From: Dromiciops gliroides
Taxonomy: Eukaryota > Chordata > Mammalia > Microbiotheria > Microbiotheriidae
Length of the DNA stretch: 64,000 bases
Direction: 5' to 3'
Assembly (NCBI RefSeq): GCF_019393635.1
Contig: NC_057863.1
Location: forward strand, 643,843,306 to 643,907,305
Shown: piece after piece, positions 21,881-33,980 of the stretch
How the letters are laid out: every line of letters starts with the position of its first letter
Position numbering within the stretch: position 1 is the first letter of the stretch
Translations under genes and position numbers: made by a program
Notes under the pieces: generated by a model
What the model was told of the DNA's origin: nothing
The model's database searches: none
The model's input: the letters and a program-made list of their open reading frames with translations, nothing else

Positions 21881-24273
21881 TGCCTTTCCATTCGTCTCCA
21901 AGTTTCTAGGCTATTTTCCCATCCCTTGTATCATTTGACCCTTATAACAACTCGCTGAGCTAGCTCCTTCGGGGGTCTTAGAGAGGCGAAGTGGCTTGGC
22001 CACACAGAGGTGGCCAGGACAGGAGCCGGGGCTTGAGCCACAGAGGCATTAGACTTGAGTGGGCAATAGTGGCCAATGTGCAGTGAAATCTAGCTCTGTC
22101 TCTTCTTGGACAAGTCATCGCCTCTCTGACCTCCTTGTCCTCACTGTTCTCGGAGAGGACCATGACATCGGGTAATACCATGACTTGCAGTGAATTGAAT
22201 AAGGGAAGGAGGGCTCGTCTCCACTAGTAAAATGAGGAGGATGGACTCTGACTTTGCCCCAAATCCGGGGGCCTGTGATCCCAAGAGAAAGAGGCTGAGA
22301 ACACAGGAGGCTGCTCCAGCCTTAGCTCTGTGAAGCCCCTTGTGTTTGCCTTGGGGAAGCCTCAGGGCCCAGAGCCTCTAAGGGAGTGTGTGTGGACAGG
22401 TCTTTCAAGGTCCCTGCACTTGTATTGATCAAGGTTGGGGCGGGGAGGGGGGCAGGGGAGGCATCTTTGTTTTCCCTGACCACTAACTGGAGTTTTGTGA
22501 ACATGAGGGGACAGCTCAGGCTTCCCCAGGCTGCAACATCCAAATGTGAAGGACCCTGCCCTGGGTGGGTGGGGGAGGCAGGAGGAAGAGAAGGCCCCCA
22601 GGCTAGGGCCACTTCCGAGGGGAGTGAGATTTCTGAGGGTCTGAGCTAGAAAGAGCCCTTTTGCTCATCCAGGCCAACCCCTTCATTTCCCAGATGAGGA
22701 AATGGAGGGAGGAGGAAGTGCTTTGGGGCCCAGGATCCCACAGGATCCCAGTCAGTACGTATTGATTTAGTACCTACTGTGTGCCAAGCACTGTATATAC
22801 AAAAAAAAGGCAAAAGACAGTCCCTGCCCCGAAGGAGGTCACTATCCAGTGGGGAGATGACAACAAGCAAACAGACGTGCACCAGCACTATGCTATGCAC
22901 CGATAAATAGGTAATAATGAAGCCAGCAGAATGAGGGGGTGGGGGGAAGGCTCCCTGGAGTAGGTGGGGTTTTATACATCAGTGAATGACAGCCGGGTCC
23001 TCTGACTGCAGATCCCTCCATGGTCACAGGCAGCCAGCCCAGCAGACCCTTGTGGGCCCCGAGAGGCGGGCGATCCCCCATCCTTTGCCCTGCCTGCCTG
23101 TCACCAGCCCCTTTTCTCTCACACGCGCACACGCACGGTGACTCACCCATGCGCCCATGCGCCCATCCACCCACCCAGGCTGGGAGTGGGAGAGAGTCGG
23201 GTGTCTGGGATCTCCAGACTGGCTGGCCCAAGTGGGGGAAGACTGCTTTGTTCCCAGAGCAGAGATGGCTCGGGGGTGGGGACTCCCCTGAGCTCAGTCT
23301 TTGCCGCCCGCCTGAGGTCTGCAGTGGTGTGGGGAGGGAGGTGTGGCCAGGATCGCCGCTGCTGCTGCTGGGAGGTGGGGCCAGCCACTGACTGAGCCAG
23401 CCCCTCAGCTGCCTCTGGAGCCTCCAGCCTGGCCTGTCTCCCCATTTGGGAGAAGAAAGGCATCGGGGGCCTTGGGGAGGACACTCCTTCCAGGTAAGGT
23501 CGAGCCGGGCCTAGCCAAGACCTCTGGGGAGAGCTGGGGATTGACTGGGGGCCTCGAGCCAGCCTGCGGAGAGGGGCCGGCCCTGGGAGCATGGACCCCG
23601 CCACCCCCAGCCCCAATTGCTTCCCACTGCCCAGGGCTTGGGGTCCTCCGATCCGCCCCTCCTCTCCTTTCTCTGGGCTGCCTGGGGCTCACAATGCACT
23701 CAGTGATGTAGGGTAAGGTTAGATGGAGGGAGCTTTGTAGACTGATTTCCAGGGAAGACACCTGCTTCTGTCTCAGCCTGTGCAGCCGCCAGACTGCCCC
23801 CCCCCTCCCCGCCGCAGCGGGTAGGGGAGCTGGGCCTTCTGCTGTCACTCCTGCTGCCCCCCCTTCCATCAGAGGTGCCTCTGGGGAAACAATGGTGTAT
23901 GACGGTCACAGAGGGTGCCGTGACCAACCAGGCCAACCTGGGGGGGAAGGGGCAGGGACTCAGGCCTCTTGGCAGCTCCTGGCACCCAGAGGACTGCACT
24001 TACCAGCAGTGCCCAGACAAGACCCTTGAGATGCGACTGCTGCCAGCTGTGGGATGGTAGGGGGAAATGACAGCTTCATCTGTAAAAGGAGCACAGAGCG
24101 AGAAAACCCTGGGAAGACCCCAGCCTTCAGGAATTGCACAAGGCCAACTCGTGGGCAGCTCATTTCCTCCTTTTGGGGGAAGAGGGCTGGGCGTGCTGCC
24201 AGCAGGCCCTGTGACCTGTCCAGTGACCTCTGCGGCCCCTGCCAGGCTGAAATCCTTCTTGTCTTCCTCGCAG

Positions 24274-24335
24274 TTTGGAGAGAGACCCCGGCCTTCATCC
24301 CACTGCCTGGCCCTGCCAGGGTTCAGCTGAGGAAG
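24274..24335 (+). other. PLD3: PLD3 5' UTR part of the start-codon exon
   Basis: Acceptor CTTCCTCGCAG precedes this exon, which carries the ATG at 24336. A short untranslated lead of about 62 bases is implied. Confidence 0.6.
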
Positions 24336-27300
24336 ATGAAACTGCATACAGTGTACCAACAGGTGAGGGCCAGTGCTGGGTCTGCCAGGGAGCAGGTCAC
24401 ATTCCAGGCTCCCCACGCACACGCATGTGCACACAAAGATACTCCGGGGTCTTGAAAAGGGTCCTTCCTTGTTTCTTCTCCCATAGTTGAAGCCGCGCCC
24501 TGAGGAGCAGCTTCCCTCCCCGGCTGTTTCCTGGAAACCAGGAGACAAGGTAGAAGAGGTTCAGCCCCCCACCCCCACCCCTCTGGCCCCCTCCCATCTA
24601 CCCACAGGCCTCCTCCACCCCGTCCGGTCGCACTGTCCTCTGATGTCAGAAGGACCTGCTTTCAGCCCTGCTCCTGATGCCTCCATGACCCCACACACCA
24701 GCTGGGTGGAGGGAGCCTCCAAGGGCCTTCCTCCCCACCCAGATGTTCTCGCCTCTCCTTCCTCCAGAAAGTCCGATGGGTCCTGTTGGTCATGACACTG
24801 ACGACAATGGGCCTGGGCGCCCTGCTCACCCAGCTGCTCCTGTGGCCCAAGCTCAGGACCTCCCAGGAGAGGAGCCAGCCACCCAGCAGCTCCGTCTGTG
24901 AGGATCCCTGCCAGTGAGTGCCCCATGGGAGGGGGACAGGCATCTAGCCTTGAGACTAGATGTGGGCAGATCCTCATACTCTGTACATGCATGTGTGCAC
25001 ATGTGTGTATATGCACACGTGCACACATGTACCCATGCCCTGTCCACCAGGAGGGAGACAGGCAGGAACCAATAATGCGAAGCCTGGGGGGTCTCAGCCC
25101 TAGTCCCGTCCCCACTGGAGCCTTCACAGGGGGCCCAGCCTGAGAAGAGCCAGAATCTGTGGCTGCCCGTTGTGACCCTTGCCCTTTTTATTTCCTTCCC
25201 TCTAGGATCGTCCTGGTAGAGAGCATTCCCGAGGGCCTTACCTTTCCCAAGGGCCCTGCCCACCCTTCCATCAGCCAGGCTTGGCTAGACCTGGTGGCCG
25301 GTGCCCAGCACAGCCTTGACATAGCCTCCTTCTACTGGACTCTCACCAACAATGACACGCAGACCCAGGAGCCTTCTGCACAACAGGTGTCCCCCCACTT
25401 CTGCCTGGGCCCAGCCTGGGGGCGAGATTAGTAGGCAAGGCAGGGGCTGATGAAGGGAGCAGGACCAAGAAAGCTGGGGGGAAAGGAAGAGAGGGACAGG
25501 CCAAGGCCAGCAGGACAGCCCCTCTCTTCAGCTCTCATCAGGGATGTTGGGGCTGAAAGACACTTGGGGGCATCTGGGCCAGCCCAGAGGGCACCTGCCA
25601 GAGGGCACCTATGGATTTTGCTCATTCCTCTCTCCTAGGGTGAGGAGATTCTCAGACAGCTGCAGGGCCTGGCCCCGAGGGGTGTGTCTCTGCGTGTGGC
25701 CGTCAGCAAGCCCAGGGGCCCCCAACCCCAGGCCGACCTGCAGAGCCTCCTAAGGAGTGGTGAGTGTTAGGAGCCTGGGCTGAAGGAGCTGGGGCAAGTC
25801 AGGGAAGAAGGCCCCAGCATCTCTCCTCCCTTTCCTGTAGGGGCCCAGGTTCGGATGGTGGACATGCAGAAACTGACCCATGGCGTCCTGCATACCAAGT
25901 TCTGGGTGGTGGATCAAACCCACATCTACATTGGCAGTGCCAACATGGACTGGCGGTCTCTGACCCAGGTATGGAGCTCAGATGCTGCCTCAGCTGGGGA
26001 GGCCCCCCCAGGCAATCAGCAGAGTCTCATTAATGTTGGGGTCCGGCCGGCCGTGAGGGCGTCCGCCCCCCCAGCTCCTCCTCCTCAGCCAGTTCCCCTT
26101 ATCACCCATCTGATCAAGTGCCAGAATGAGGAAGGCCCCAAGCTCAGAAACAAAATTAGAGGGCTCCTGCCCTCCCAAAGCTTACGTTCTCATGGAAGGA
26201 TAAGACATGTTTCTGTCGAGATACCGCAAGACAGTCTGAGCAGGGAGAGAGCAACTGCTGGTCTCCGGGAGGGCTTCCTGGGGGTTGGGGGTGGGGGGTA
26301 GTGAGTCCTTGAAGGAAGACCCATAGATGAGGGGGGGAGGGAGGGGGAAGGAGTGGCCTGGATAAATGCAGGGGTGAGCAAACACCTGAGGTTCAAGCAG
26401 GAGCTCCCGAATTCCGGAAGGGAGTTTATGAAATAAGAAAGGAGGCTCCAAAGGTACATTTTGCCCCAGGGCAGAGAGCCTTCAGTACCAGGTTGAGGAG
26501 CTTAGTAGAAACCGTGGGGAATTACTGATACGGCTTTTGAGTGGGAGTGGGTTAGGGGTCAGGTCTGTGCCTCAGGGACATTGGGCTGGAGAGAGCCTAG
26601 AAGTGGGGAGATAAATTAGGAGGCCACTGAGAAGGGCTGTGGGCCCAAACCAAGATGGCGGACAAATGGGAGAAGAGGAAGGGATGATTGCTCAAGATGG
26701 CGTGGAAGCAGAGTCAGCCAGACTCTGGCAATCAGTAGACGTGGTAAAGTACCCACTGTGTGCTGGGCACCGGCTAAGCTGAGACTTAGCAGCTGATCAA
26801 ATCCGAGAGAGAGGAGGCAAGGAGAACTTGGAGCTTGGACCCTGGGAGACTAGGAGGCTGAGGAATAGGGAGCTTGGAGGAGGGGACCAACAAGCGTTTG
26901 CTGAGTGCTGAGGATCCAAAGAACAGAGAGACCGTGTAGATATGACTAGAGGCACACAGCTACATGGGCAGTTTTCCTAGTGAGGGGATTGATGGGATGC
27001 GAAGGTGGGTGTCTCCATCAGAGAGGCCAACAAGGGACCTGTTGTCAAGGCTCCCAGGAGGTCCTGGGGATAATGTAGCAATCCAGAGTCGGGACCTACT
27101 ATGTGCTAGGGAGCCCGCAAGGCCCTGAGGAGTGACTCGAGGGTGGGGGGACTTGCATACTGCTGGGTGGGTGTGTGAGCGTGTAGAGGGCAGAAAGATA
27201 AAGTGGATAACTGCCGTCTATGTACAGCCATTTACCGATTCTGGTGGTTTGGGAGCGAAGGCCCAAGGAGCCACCCCTTAGAGGAGGGTGGGGGCAGTGC

Positions 27301-29951
27301 ACCCCAGGAGGGGTCCTTGGGAGGAGCTGATGCGCATCAGAGCTCTGGATCCCAGCCGCCACACCGTTAGTCTGGCCATCCTGGGCGGGGTCAGAACCCA
27401 TTTCTGTCAGTGGTACCACTGGCCTCCCAGACTGGAAGTGGAAGCCTTAGACGGACCCTCCCTAGAGGAGTCCTTCAGCACCCCCCCCCCCATGACCCCT
27501 GGCCTTCCCTGACTGTGAGCCAGCCTGCTTGCATCACCCCACAGCTGCTCTTAATGCCAGGCACTGTGCTAAGAGGTTTACAATAATGATGTGATCCTCA
27601 CAGCAACCCTGGGAGGGAGGGGCTCTTATTATCCCCATTTTACAAATGAGGAAACGGAGGCAAACACAGGTTAAGTGACTTGCCCAGGGTCTGAGGCTAC
27701 ATTGGAACTCAGGTCTACCTGGCTTCAGGCCTAGCTCTCCCTCCCTCACCTAGTGCACCAAGAGTGGGTGGGGATGATCCAACCCAGACCTTGCTTTTGC
27801 TCCACCATTAAGATAAAGCTGGGGGGCAGCTAGGTGGCGCAGTGGATAGAGCACCGGCCCTGGAGTCAGGAGTACCTGAGTTCAGGTCCGGCCTCAGACA
27901 CTTAACACTTACTAGCTGTGTGACTCTGGGCAAGTCACTTAACCCCAATTGCCTCACTAAAAAAAAAAAAAGATAAAGCTGGGTCTTCAACCTCATGGTG
28001 TTAACTCCAAGTCCCCTGGGCCCTCCATCCTTCAGTCCCCCATCTTCTCTCTATCCTGGCTCCTCTTTGGCCCCAGCCATTAGAACCTGGACATCCGTAG
28101 CACGTCCTTGCTGCTCCTGCCCGCTGCTTCCCTCTCTGGGCAGGGGCCAAAGAGGAAAGGCACTCTGCCCTCCCCACAGAGGCCCCCACTTTTGGTGTGG
28201 GGGTGCGGGGAGTGCCTTCTCATCAGCACTTTTCTCACTGTGGGACAAAAGCACTCAGTATCCTGGGCCTCAGTTTTCTCATCTGTAAAATGAGGGGGTT
28301 GGACTCGGTAGCCCCTGTGGCCCCTTGCTTTTCTAGATCTGTCATCCTGAGCGCCCTCTAGAGTGGGAATGCCCAACATACCCCCCAACTTCAAGAGGGG
28401 AAGTTGAGACTCAAGGCCAGACAGCTCAGTGTGTGGCTCTTCACTCAGCGCTTCCTATGGGCTGATGCTGACCCTGAAAGCCTGCCAGGGTGGGCGAGGG
28501 TGAGTGGCAGCTCTCAGCATGGGGCAGCCCTCCCAGAGCTCTTTGCACCCCCTCTGCAGGTGAAGGAGCTGGGGGTAGTCGTCTACAACTGCAGCTGCCT
28601 TGCCCAGGACCTTGGCAAAGTGTTTGAGGCTTACTGGTATCTGGGCCGGCCAGACAGCAGCATCCCCTCGCCCTGGCCAGACAATTACACCACCCACTAC
28701 AACCTGGAGACCCCCATGGAGCTCCATCTCAACGGGACCCCTTCCCAGGTCTTCCTCTCGGTAAGGAGCACCCCCCCCCCGCCCCGTCGCAGTCCAGCCC
28801 TATCTTTGACTTCCATTGCCCACCATTCCCCTCCTTCCCGTGCCCCAGTCCAAGATTTGGGGGTGGGGAAGAGAGATTTAAGGGGACCTGTTCTCTCCTC
28901 GGCCACCAGAGTGCTCCCCCATCACTGTGCCCTGGGGGCCGCACCCCGGACCTGCGTGCCCTGCTCAGCCTGGTGAATGATGCCCGAGACTTTGTCTATG
29001 TCGCTGTCATGAACTACCTTCCCATCATGGAGTATTCCCACCCTCGAAGGTTTGAGTGGCCTCCATGTTGGGGATGAAGGGGAAGCTTGTGTTGGGGGAT
29101 GGTGGGGATGATGGAGAGGCCATGTGGGAGTGGGCTGTGGTGGGGAGGGCAGGATCTAGGGAGGCCTGAGCTCAGCCCGAGGGCCCCCTCCCCAGGTTCT
29201 GGCCGGCCATCGACGATGCCTTACGGCGAGCAGCCTTCGAGCGGGGGGTTCGGGTGAGGCTTCTGGTGAGCTGCTGGGGCCACTCGGAGCCCGCCTTGCG
29301 CCCCTTCCTCCTCTCCCTGGCCGCCCTCCAGGACAACCACACCCACTACAACGTGCAGGTGGTAAGGAGGCCGTTCCTGATGCCTGTGGTCAGCTGCCCT
29401 CTCCCCATCCTGAGCCTGTCCTGACTCTGCCCTGATCGCATCCCAGTGTCCCTGGCTCTCCTCTGACCCTCCTCGATTTCCTTGCCCTGGGCCCCTCTCC
29501 ATCCCTCCTTCCCTGCTTTCCCTCTGACCCAACCCTTCCTGCGGTGCCTGGCTGAGTCTGGTGCTTTCTCCATCCCAGAGGCTCTTCGTGGTCCCCTCCA
29601 GTGAGGCCCAGGCCCGGATCCCTTACGCTCGCGTCAACCACAACAAGTACATGGTGACAGATCGAGCTGCCTATGTGGGTGAGTGGAGCAGCGCCGTGCC
29701 CCTGCGTCCGCGACACCCAGACTGTGAGCTCAGCTTCCTGACCTTCTTGCTCCCCACCCTCAGGCACGTCCAACTGGTCGGGCAACTACTTCACGCAGAC
29801 TGCAGGCTCGGCCCTGGTGGTGAATCAGAGCGAGGCCGTGGGCCTGCGCACCCAGCTCCAAGCGGTCTTCCTTCGGGACTGGGACTCCCCGTACAGCCAC
29901 GAGCTGGACAGCCCAAGCCTGGTCGAGGGGCACTCCTGCCGCCTGCTGTGA
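24336..29951 (+). CDS. PLD3: PLD3, phospholipase D family member 3 (lysosomal 5' exonuclease), 486 aa
   Basis: Coding exons are 24336-24362, 24487-24549, 24768-24913, 25206-25386, 25639-25759, 25841-25968, 28560-28760, 28910-29049, 29196-29361, 29579-29678 and 29764-29951. All are GT-AG and in phase, giving 486 aa (human about 490). It is a type II membrane protein: short cytosolic N-terminus (about residues 1-33), one transmembrane helix (about 34-56), then a lumenal domain with two HKD motifs, HxKx4D at H197/K199/D204 and at H412/K414/D419. The family protein is sorted to lysosomes and degrades single-stranded nucleic acid from the 5' end, limiting nucleic-acid sensing; human variants are discussed in Alzheimer disease and ataxia. 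The signatures [12 protein letters not shown] and [12 protein letters not shown] are unmistakable. The second HKD ends in Asp, unlike the Glu I recall for human PLD3. N-glycosylation sequons such as NCS and NGT are present. Confidence 0.97.
25969..28559 (+). other. PLD3: PLD3 large internal intron
   Basis: This 2.6-kb intron contains an old dispersed repeat (about 26130-27130), including two CAAGATGGCG words 42 bp apart. It also has a SINE-like GATCCTCACAGCAACCCTGG repeat (27540-27750), a young tRNA-SINE (27821-27970) and a MIR tail (about 28255-28350). No coding exon was seen. Confidence 0.7.
27821..27970 (+). repeat. Marsupial tRNA-derived SINE
   Basis: Full-length copy with an A-tail, flanked by the 13-bp duplication AGATAAAGCTGGG (27811-27823 and 27971-27983). 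Confidence 0.93.
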
Positions 29952-30550
29952 GCGCCCACGCCTCACCGCTGCCGAGGGGCTCTGGGCGCGTGTCCCTCGT
30001 GCCGACCCAGGAGCCTCATTTGGGGGATGTCTCTTTTCTGACCTGGTATCTTGTCCTCCTGCTCCTCCCCCTCCTCCTCGCTCTCTGCCGTCTCTAAGTC
30101 TCTCTGCCGCTGTCTCAGTCAGTCTTTGTGGCTTCCTGTCTCTTGAGGGTTCTGTCCTGCTTTGTGTGGATTTCTTCCCCAGTGTCTTTCTCTCGTGTCT
30201 CCCTCCCATCTCTGTCTCTGCCTCAGAAACCTAGGCAAGCTGCTTGAGTGGGTGTTCCCGCCATCAAAGGGCATGAGCCCGGGCAAAGCCAAGGTGGCAG
30301 AACTTGGCCAGGTCCAGCCGGATGCCCCAACTCTTCCCAGCTCTCCTTGAGGCTGTGGAATCGAGGGGAAGATGGGCCCTCCCTGGGGTGGTGTCCTCAT
30401 CTCATGATGAAGGGGAGGGGGAAATAGGGCCTAGGAAGGGACCCCCCCCCCCGGGGGCCGCCCCCTCCCTGCCCCCAGACTATCTGCCATTTGAGCTGTG
30501 TCTGCAGCCAGGGATCCCGAGGAGAATAAAGTGTCTATGAGGCAAGGCTC
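29952..30550 (+). other. PLD3: PLD3 3' UTR with poly(A) signal
   Basis: A canonical AATAAA at 30525-30530 follows the stop codon by about 575 bases. Cleavage is expected about 15-20 bases further on. Confidence 0.75.
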
Positions 30551-31200
30551 TTGTCTGTTGAAAGTTCTGGGGGTACATGCAATGGGATCACGCTGCCCTT
30601 GGGGTCCATGACTGTGGTGTGAGAAGCTTGAGGTGTTGCCAGGGGGATCTCCACCAGCATGAGTTGGGGGGGTCAGTATGAGTTAGCGTGAACACGGCAA
30701 GTATTGATGTGGGTAGAGGGTGTTTCACTTGGGGGGTCAGAGGTCATCGGGCCCAAGGCCAAGTGACATCGGCAGCTGTGTGTGTGTGTGTGTGTGTGTG
30801 CACGCACACACACAAACGTGAGTAGGATGCACTGGAGTGTGTTGGGGTGGATAGGGGGTGTGTGTGTACGCACACGCGAGCACCAGAGCGGGCTGTGTCT
30901 GTGTCTGGGAGAAGGTGGGTGCAGCACACAGGCACATCCCAGGCCTGGCTTCACTGCCCCTAGAATTCCCGATCGGGGCTGCCCAGACCCCAGCCAGTCA
31001 AAGAATCAGGAGGCCCGAGCAGCTGAACAGTCCTTTATGGAAACAGGCAGAGCTGGGGGGAGGGAGGGAGGAGGGAGCCAGGCTCCGGCAGCCACCCCTT
31101 CCCTGGGTACTCCTCCTGGCACGGGGGGTCCCGCAGGCTGGCCTGGCAGGGCCCTCTCAGGTGCATGATAGCTGGGGGTGGAGGGGAGTGGAGGTGGGGG
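30551..31200. other. Intergenic spacer between convergent PLD3 and HIPK4
   Basis: The tail-to-tail spacer holds a (TG)n run with a CA flank (30777-30815). I see nothing else in it. PLD3 and HIPK4 poly(A) signals are about 690 bp apart. Confidence 0.6.
30777..30815. repeat. TG/CA dinucleotide microsatellite
   Basis: About 12 TG units followed by GCACGCACACACAC. Confidence 0.95.
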
Positions 31201-31339
31201 GGAGGGGAATCTCTGTGTATTTATTTTTTCTGTAACTATAATCTGGAATTCTGGGTAAGCGCATCTCAGGGCGAGGGACGAGTCAAATGAAGCAGGCACC
31301 GGGTCGTGGCTGGCACGGCCCAGGGAAGGGGGGTGTCCA
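31200..31339 (-). other. HIPK4: HIPK4 3' UTR with poly(A) signal
   Basis: On the minus strand AATAAA lies at 31220-31225, about 115 bases after the stop codon, implying a very short 3' UTR. The cleavage site is inferred. Confidence 0.6.
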
Positions 31340-33980
31340 TCAGTGATGCCCGCCGACATGCTGGAGGAAGCCAGTGACCCGGGGAGGCCCATGGGGGTGG
31401 GGGTGGCGGGGTGGGGGGGCCTGACCCCGGGCCCCCCCGCCGCCCTCCAAGCTCCAGTCCGGGTCACTTAGCCACTCCCCCGGGCAGGGGGGCAGGGGGG
31501 GTGCACCGGCGTCGTACAGCTCCGGGCCAGTCCTCTGCAGAGACAGGAGGGATACTGGAGGCCCCTCAACATCCTCTCATCCGCCTCCCCTCATGTGGGC
31601 CCTGGATCCAATGGCTGAGCCTGTCCCTGCCCACTGGACACTTGGCGCCAATGGTAGCCGTGTCCTTCCCCTCCTGCCTCCCTCTTTTTCCCCAGTCACC
31701 CCTGCCCACATCACCTCTCCCAAGGGTCCCACCAGGCCCCCATCCCTCTCCTTGGACCATCCCCCTCCCCTTACCCACCCACCCTGTGAGGCCCTCACTA
31801 GGTACCCTCCCCCAGTCCCCAGTACCTCAGCGGCTAGCGTCAGCTCCTTGGCCCCTGGCCGCTCGTCAGGCCCATCCCCATCTAGCTGCGGGACAGCTGG
31901 GGGGTCCGCGGAAGCCCCACGCCTCTCTCCCTCCTCCCAGCCGCCGCCCCGGCCAGGCCCACCCTCATCGGGCGAGGCTTGGCCCAGCCGGATGAGGTTG
32001 CCAAAGTTAGGGTCGGACTTGGAGCCGGCAGGGTGCTTGCGGGACTTGTGCCGCCCAGTGAGACGACTGCCGTAGAAGGCTAGGATGGGCTCGGGTCCGG
32101 GCTCGCGGCCCCGCCGGCTGACCCCCTTGGGCAGCACCAGGGTATCGGTGGTTGGCTCGGTGCCACCGTAGGCCCCGGCCCGGCCTTCCCCCCACAGCCT
32201 TCCAGGCTCCTGCAGGCTCAGGTCATCCAGCTGATCAATGGCCCTCTGCACACCGGGAGCCTTCTCCTCCCGGTAGTAAGTGCCACCACCGCCACCGCCA
32301 CCGCCACCACCACCGCCACCACCCTCCTCCTCCTCAGCCAGGCGGTAGTAGGGTGGCCCGTCATCCGTGGGGGCCCTCCCCTCGAGCTGCAGCGAGAGGC
32401 GGCAGCCACGCAGGGACAGCTGGTAGTAGCGGGTGCTCTCATGGGCACTGCGCAGCTGCTGCATGGACACAAAGGGATGGCGCAGGGCAGCGCTCGGGCT
32501 GATTCGCTCGTGGGACTCCCAGGTCAACATCCGCTTGATAAGCTCCACCATGCTCTTGAGGTCCGCGTACTCTGCCAGCGTCTCTCGGTCCGGAAACGCC
32601 AGCTTGCCCGCGGCCCCGCCACCATTCACGGTCTCAATCTGATCCAGAGACTTGAGCATGTATTTACGCCGCTCCAGGGGGCGGACCTGGTGGTCAGGAA
32701 CCAGTCAGGGCTTGAGGCCAGGCTCTGCCCACAGGAGTTCAGGCCGGCCGGCCTGGAGGGGGCCGCTGTGCCCAGACCCATGCAGGCCAGCCCTCTTACC
32801 TTGGTCTCTGCCAGATAGTCGGCCGAAGACTTCAGCTGCCAAGGGTTGGAGGCCTCTGGATGGGGGTTCCGTTTGAAGAAATGATGGGCCTTCCGGGCAG
32901 CATGAAGGAGGTGGGCCTTGGGCAAGCCCTGGGTCTCGCAGATGTAGCGGATCTGGTCGTATTCATTGTTGCCCGGGTAGAGAGGCCAGCCCAGGTGAAG
33001 CTCGGCCATCACGCATCCCAGTGACCAGACGTCCACCTTCTCGCAGAAGGGCAGTCCCAGGAGTATCTCTGGAGCCCGGTAAAAACGGGACTGGATATAG
33101 GGTTCTTTGACATAACGCACCTCACTGAAGATGCTGGCGGAGCCAAAGTCAATCACCTGCAAGCACATCCCAGCCCCCTCAGCTGGGAGCAGGCCTCCCA
33201 CCTGGAGGCCCCCCACTGAACCCTCTTTCTAATGGGACAAGATCAGGAGGCAGGATTGGGGTGGGTGTTAGGATGGAGGGGATGGGAAAGATGACAGGAA
33301 CTGGGGATGGCACAGTAGATGAGGATGGGAGGAGGGCCGGGGAGGGGACTCAGAAACAGGGGCTTCCCCACAGGTGTGCTAGGGGCTTGGGCCTTGGGTA
33401 CCGGAAGACGGAGCAGGTTTGGGGGTGTCCTTAGAGTAGCGAGGGGGCTGTGGGAAGAGAGGATTCCCCTCCGCCCCCAACCCCGCCCCTCTTTTCTGGA
33501 CTCCCGTCCCCAAACCTTGACCCTGAAGGGACACCGGGTCTGGTCAACCAGCATGATGTTCTCCGGTTTGAGGTCCGCATGGATAATGGCTAGTTCCTTG
33601 AGCCGGGCCAGGGCCCGGAGCACCTGCAAGGTCACCGTGCGGATATGGCGGGCCGCCAGGGGTGCAAAATTGTTCTCCTTTTGGAACTCAAAAAGGTTCT
33701 GCTCCAGCAGCTCAAAGACCAGGTAAAACTTGAGGGCGTCATGGAAGAACTCCAAGAAGCGAATGATGTGGGCCTCGTCAGGGTCCAGGCCCCTCATGCA
33801 GCGAAGGAGCTTCAGCTCGTTCTTGATGATACGATTGCGGTACGCATCGTTCTTCAGGATCTTGATGGCCACCATCTCACCCGTGCTCCGTCGCCAGCCC
33901 TTGGCCACCTCACCAAAGGTCCCCTTACCTAGGACCTCGATGATGTCATAGCAGTCGGTTTCAGACTGGATGGTGGCCAT
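31340..33980 (-). CDS. HIPK4: HIPK4, homeodomain-interacting protein kinase 4, 625 aa
   Basis: Coding exons on the minus strand are 33980-33516, 33156-32800, 32686-31826 and 31534-31340, all GT-AG and phase 0; 625 aa (human 616). The kinase domain (about 11-347) has [12 protein letters not shown] (Lys40), HADLKPEN with catalytic Asp136, DFG at 158-160 and an activation segment with [11 protein letters not shown], the HIPK/DYRK-type tyrosine. The C-terminal 270 residues are low complexity and end FLQHVGGHH, matching the human C-terminus (FLQHVTGHH). HIPK4 lacks the homeobox-interacting domain of HIPK1-3 and is known as a testis-biased kinase needed for sperm head shaping. A run of 14 glycines at residues 396-409 replaces a non-repetitive stretch of the human protein. 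The start is the only Met giving [20 protein letters not shown]. Confidence 0.97.
32282..32323 (-). repeat. HIPK4: GGN trinucleotide run coding poly-Gly in HIPK4
   Basis: Fourteen consecutive GGT/GGC codons follow four Glu codons. Mixed codons suggest the run is not a fresh pure-triplet expansion. Confidence 0.95.

Larger units (their letters stand above)
15644..24273 (+). other. PLD3: PLD3 5' intron, repeat-rich
   Basis: No protein-coding exon is visible. The region holds L2 fragments (about 16300-16540 and 16900-17110), tRNA-SINEs (16134-16277, 18045-18170, 20221-20376), MAR1-like SINEs (17905-18000, 19015-19275, 19455-19705, 21655-21880), and several copies of an old repeat of the form CTACTGTGTGCCAGGCACTG (about 15825-16090, 16530-16850, 22750-22990). 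A possible alternative PLD3 non-coding exon ends near 23493. Confidence 0.6.

Noticed and set aside
26130-27130. Possible lncRNA or enhancer of PLD3
   Set aside because: The sequence looks like a diverged dispersed repeat, also seen in part at 19740-20215; no independent gene signals.
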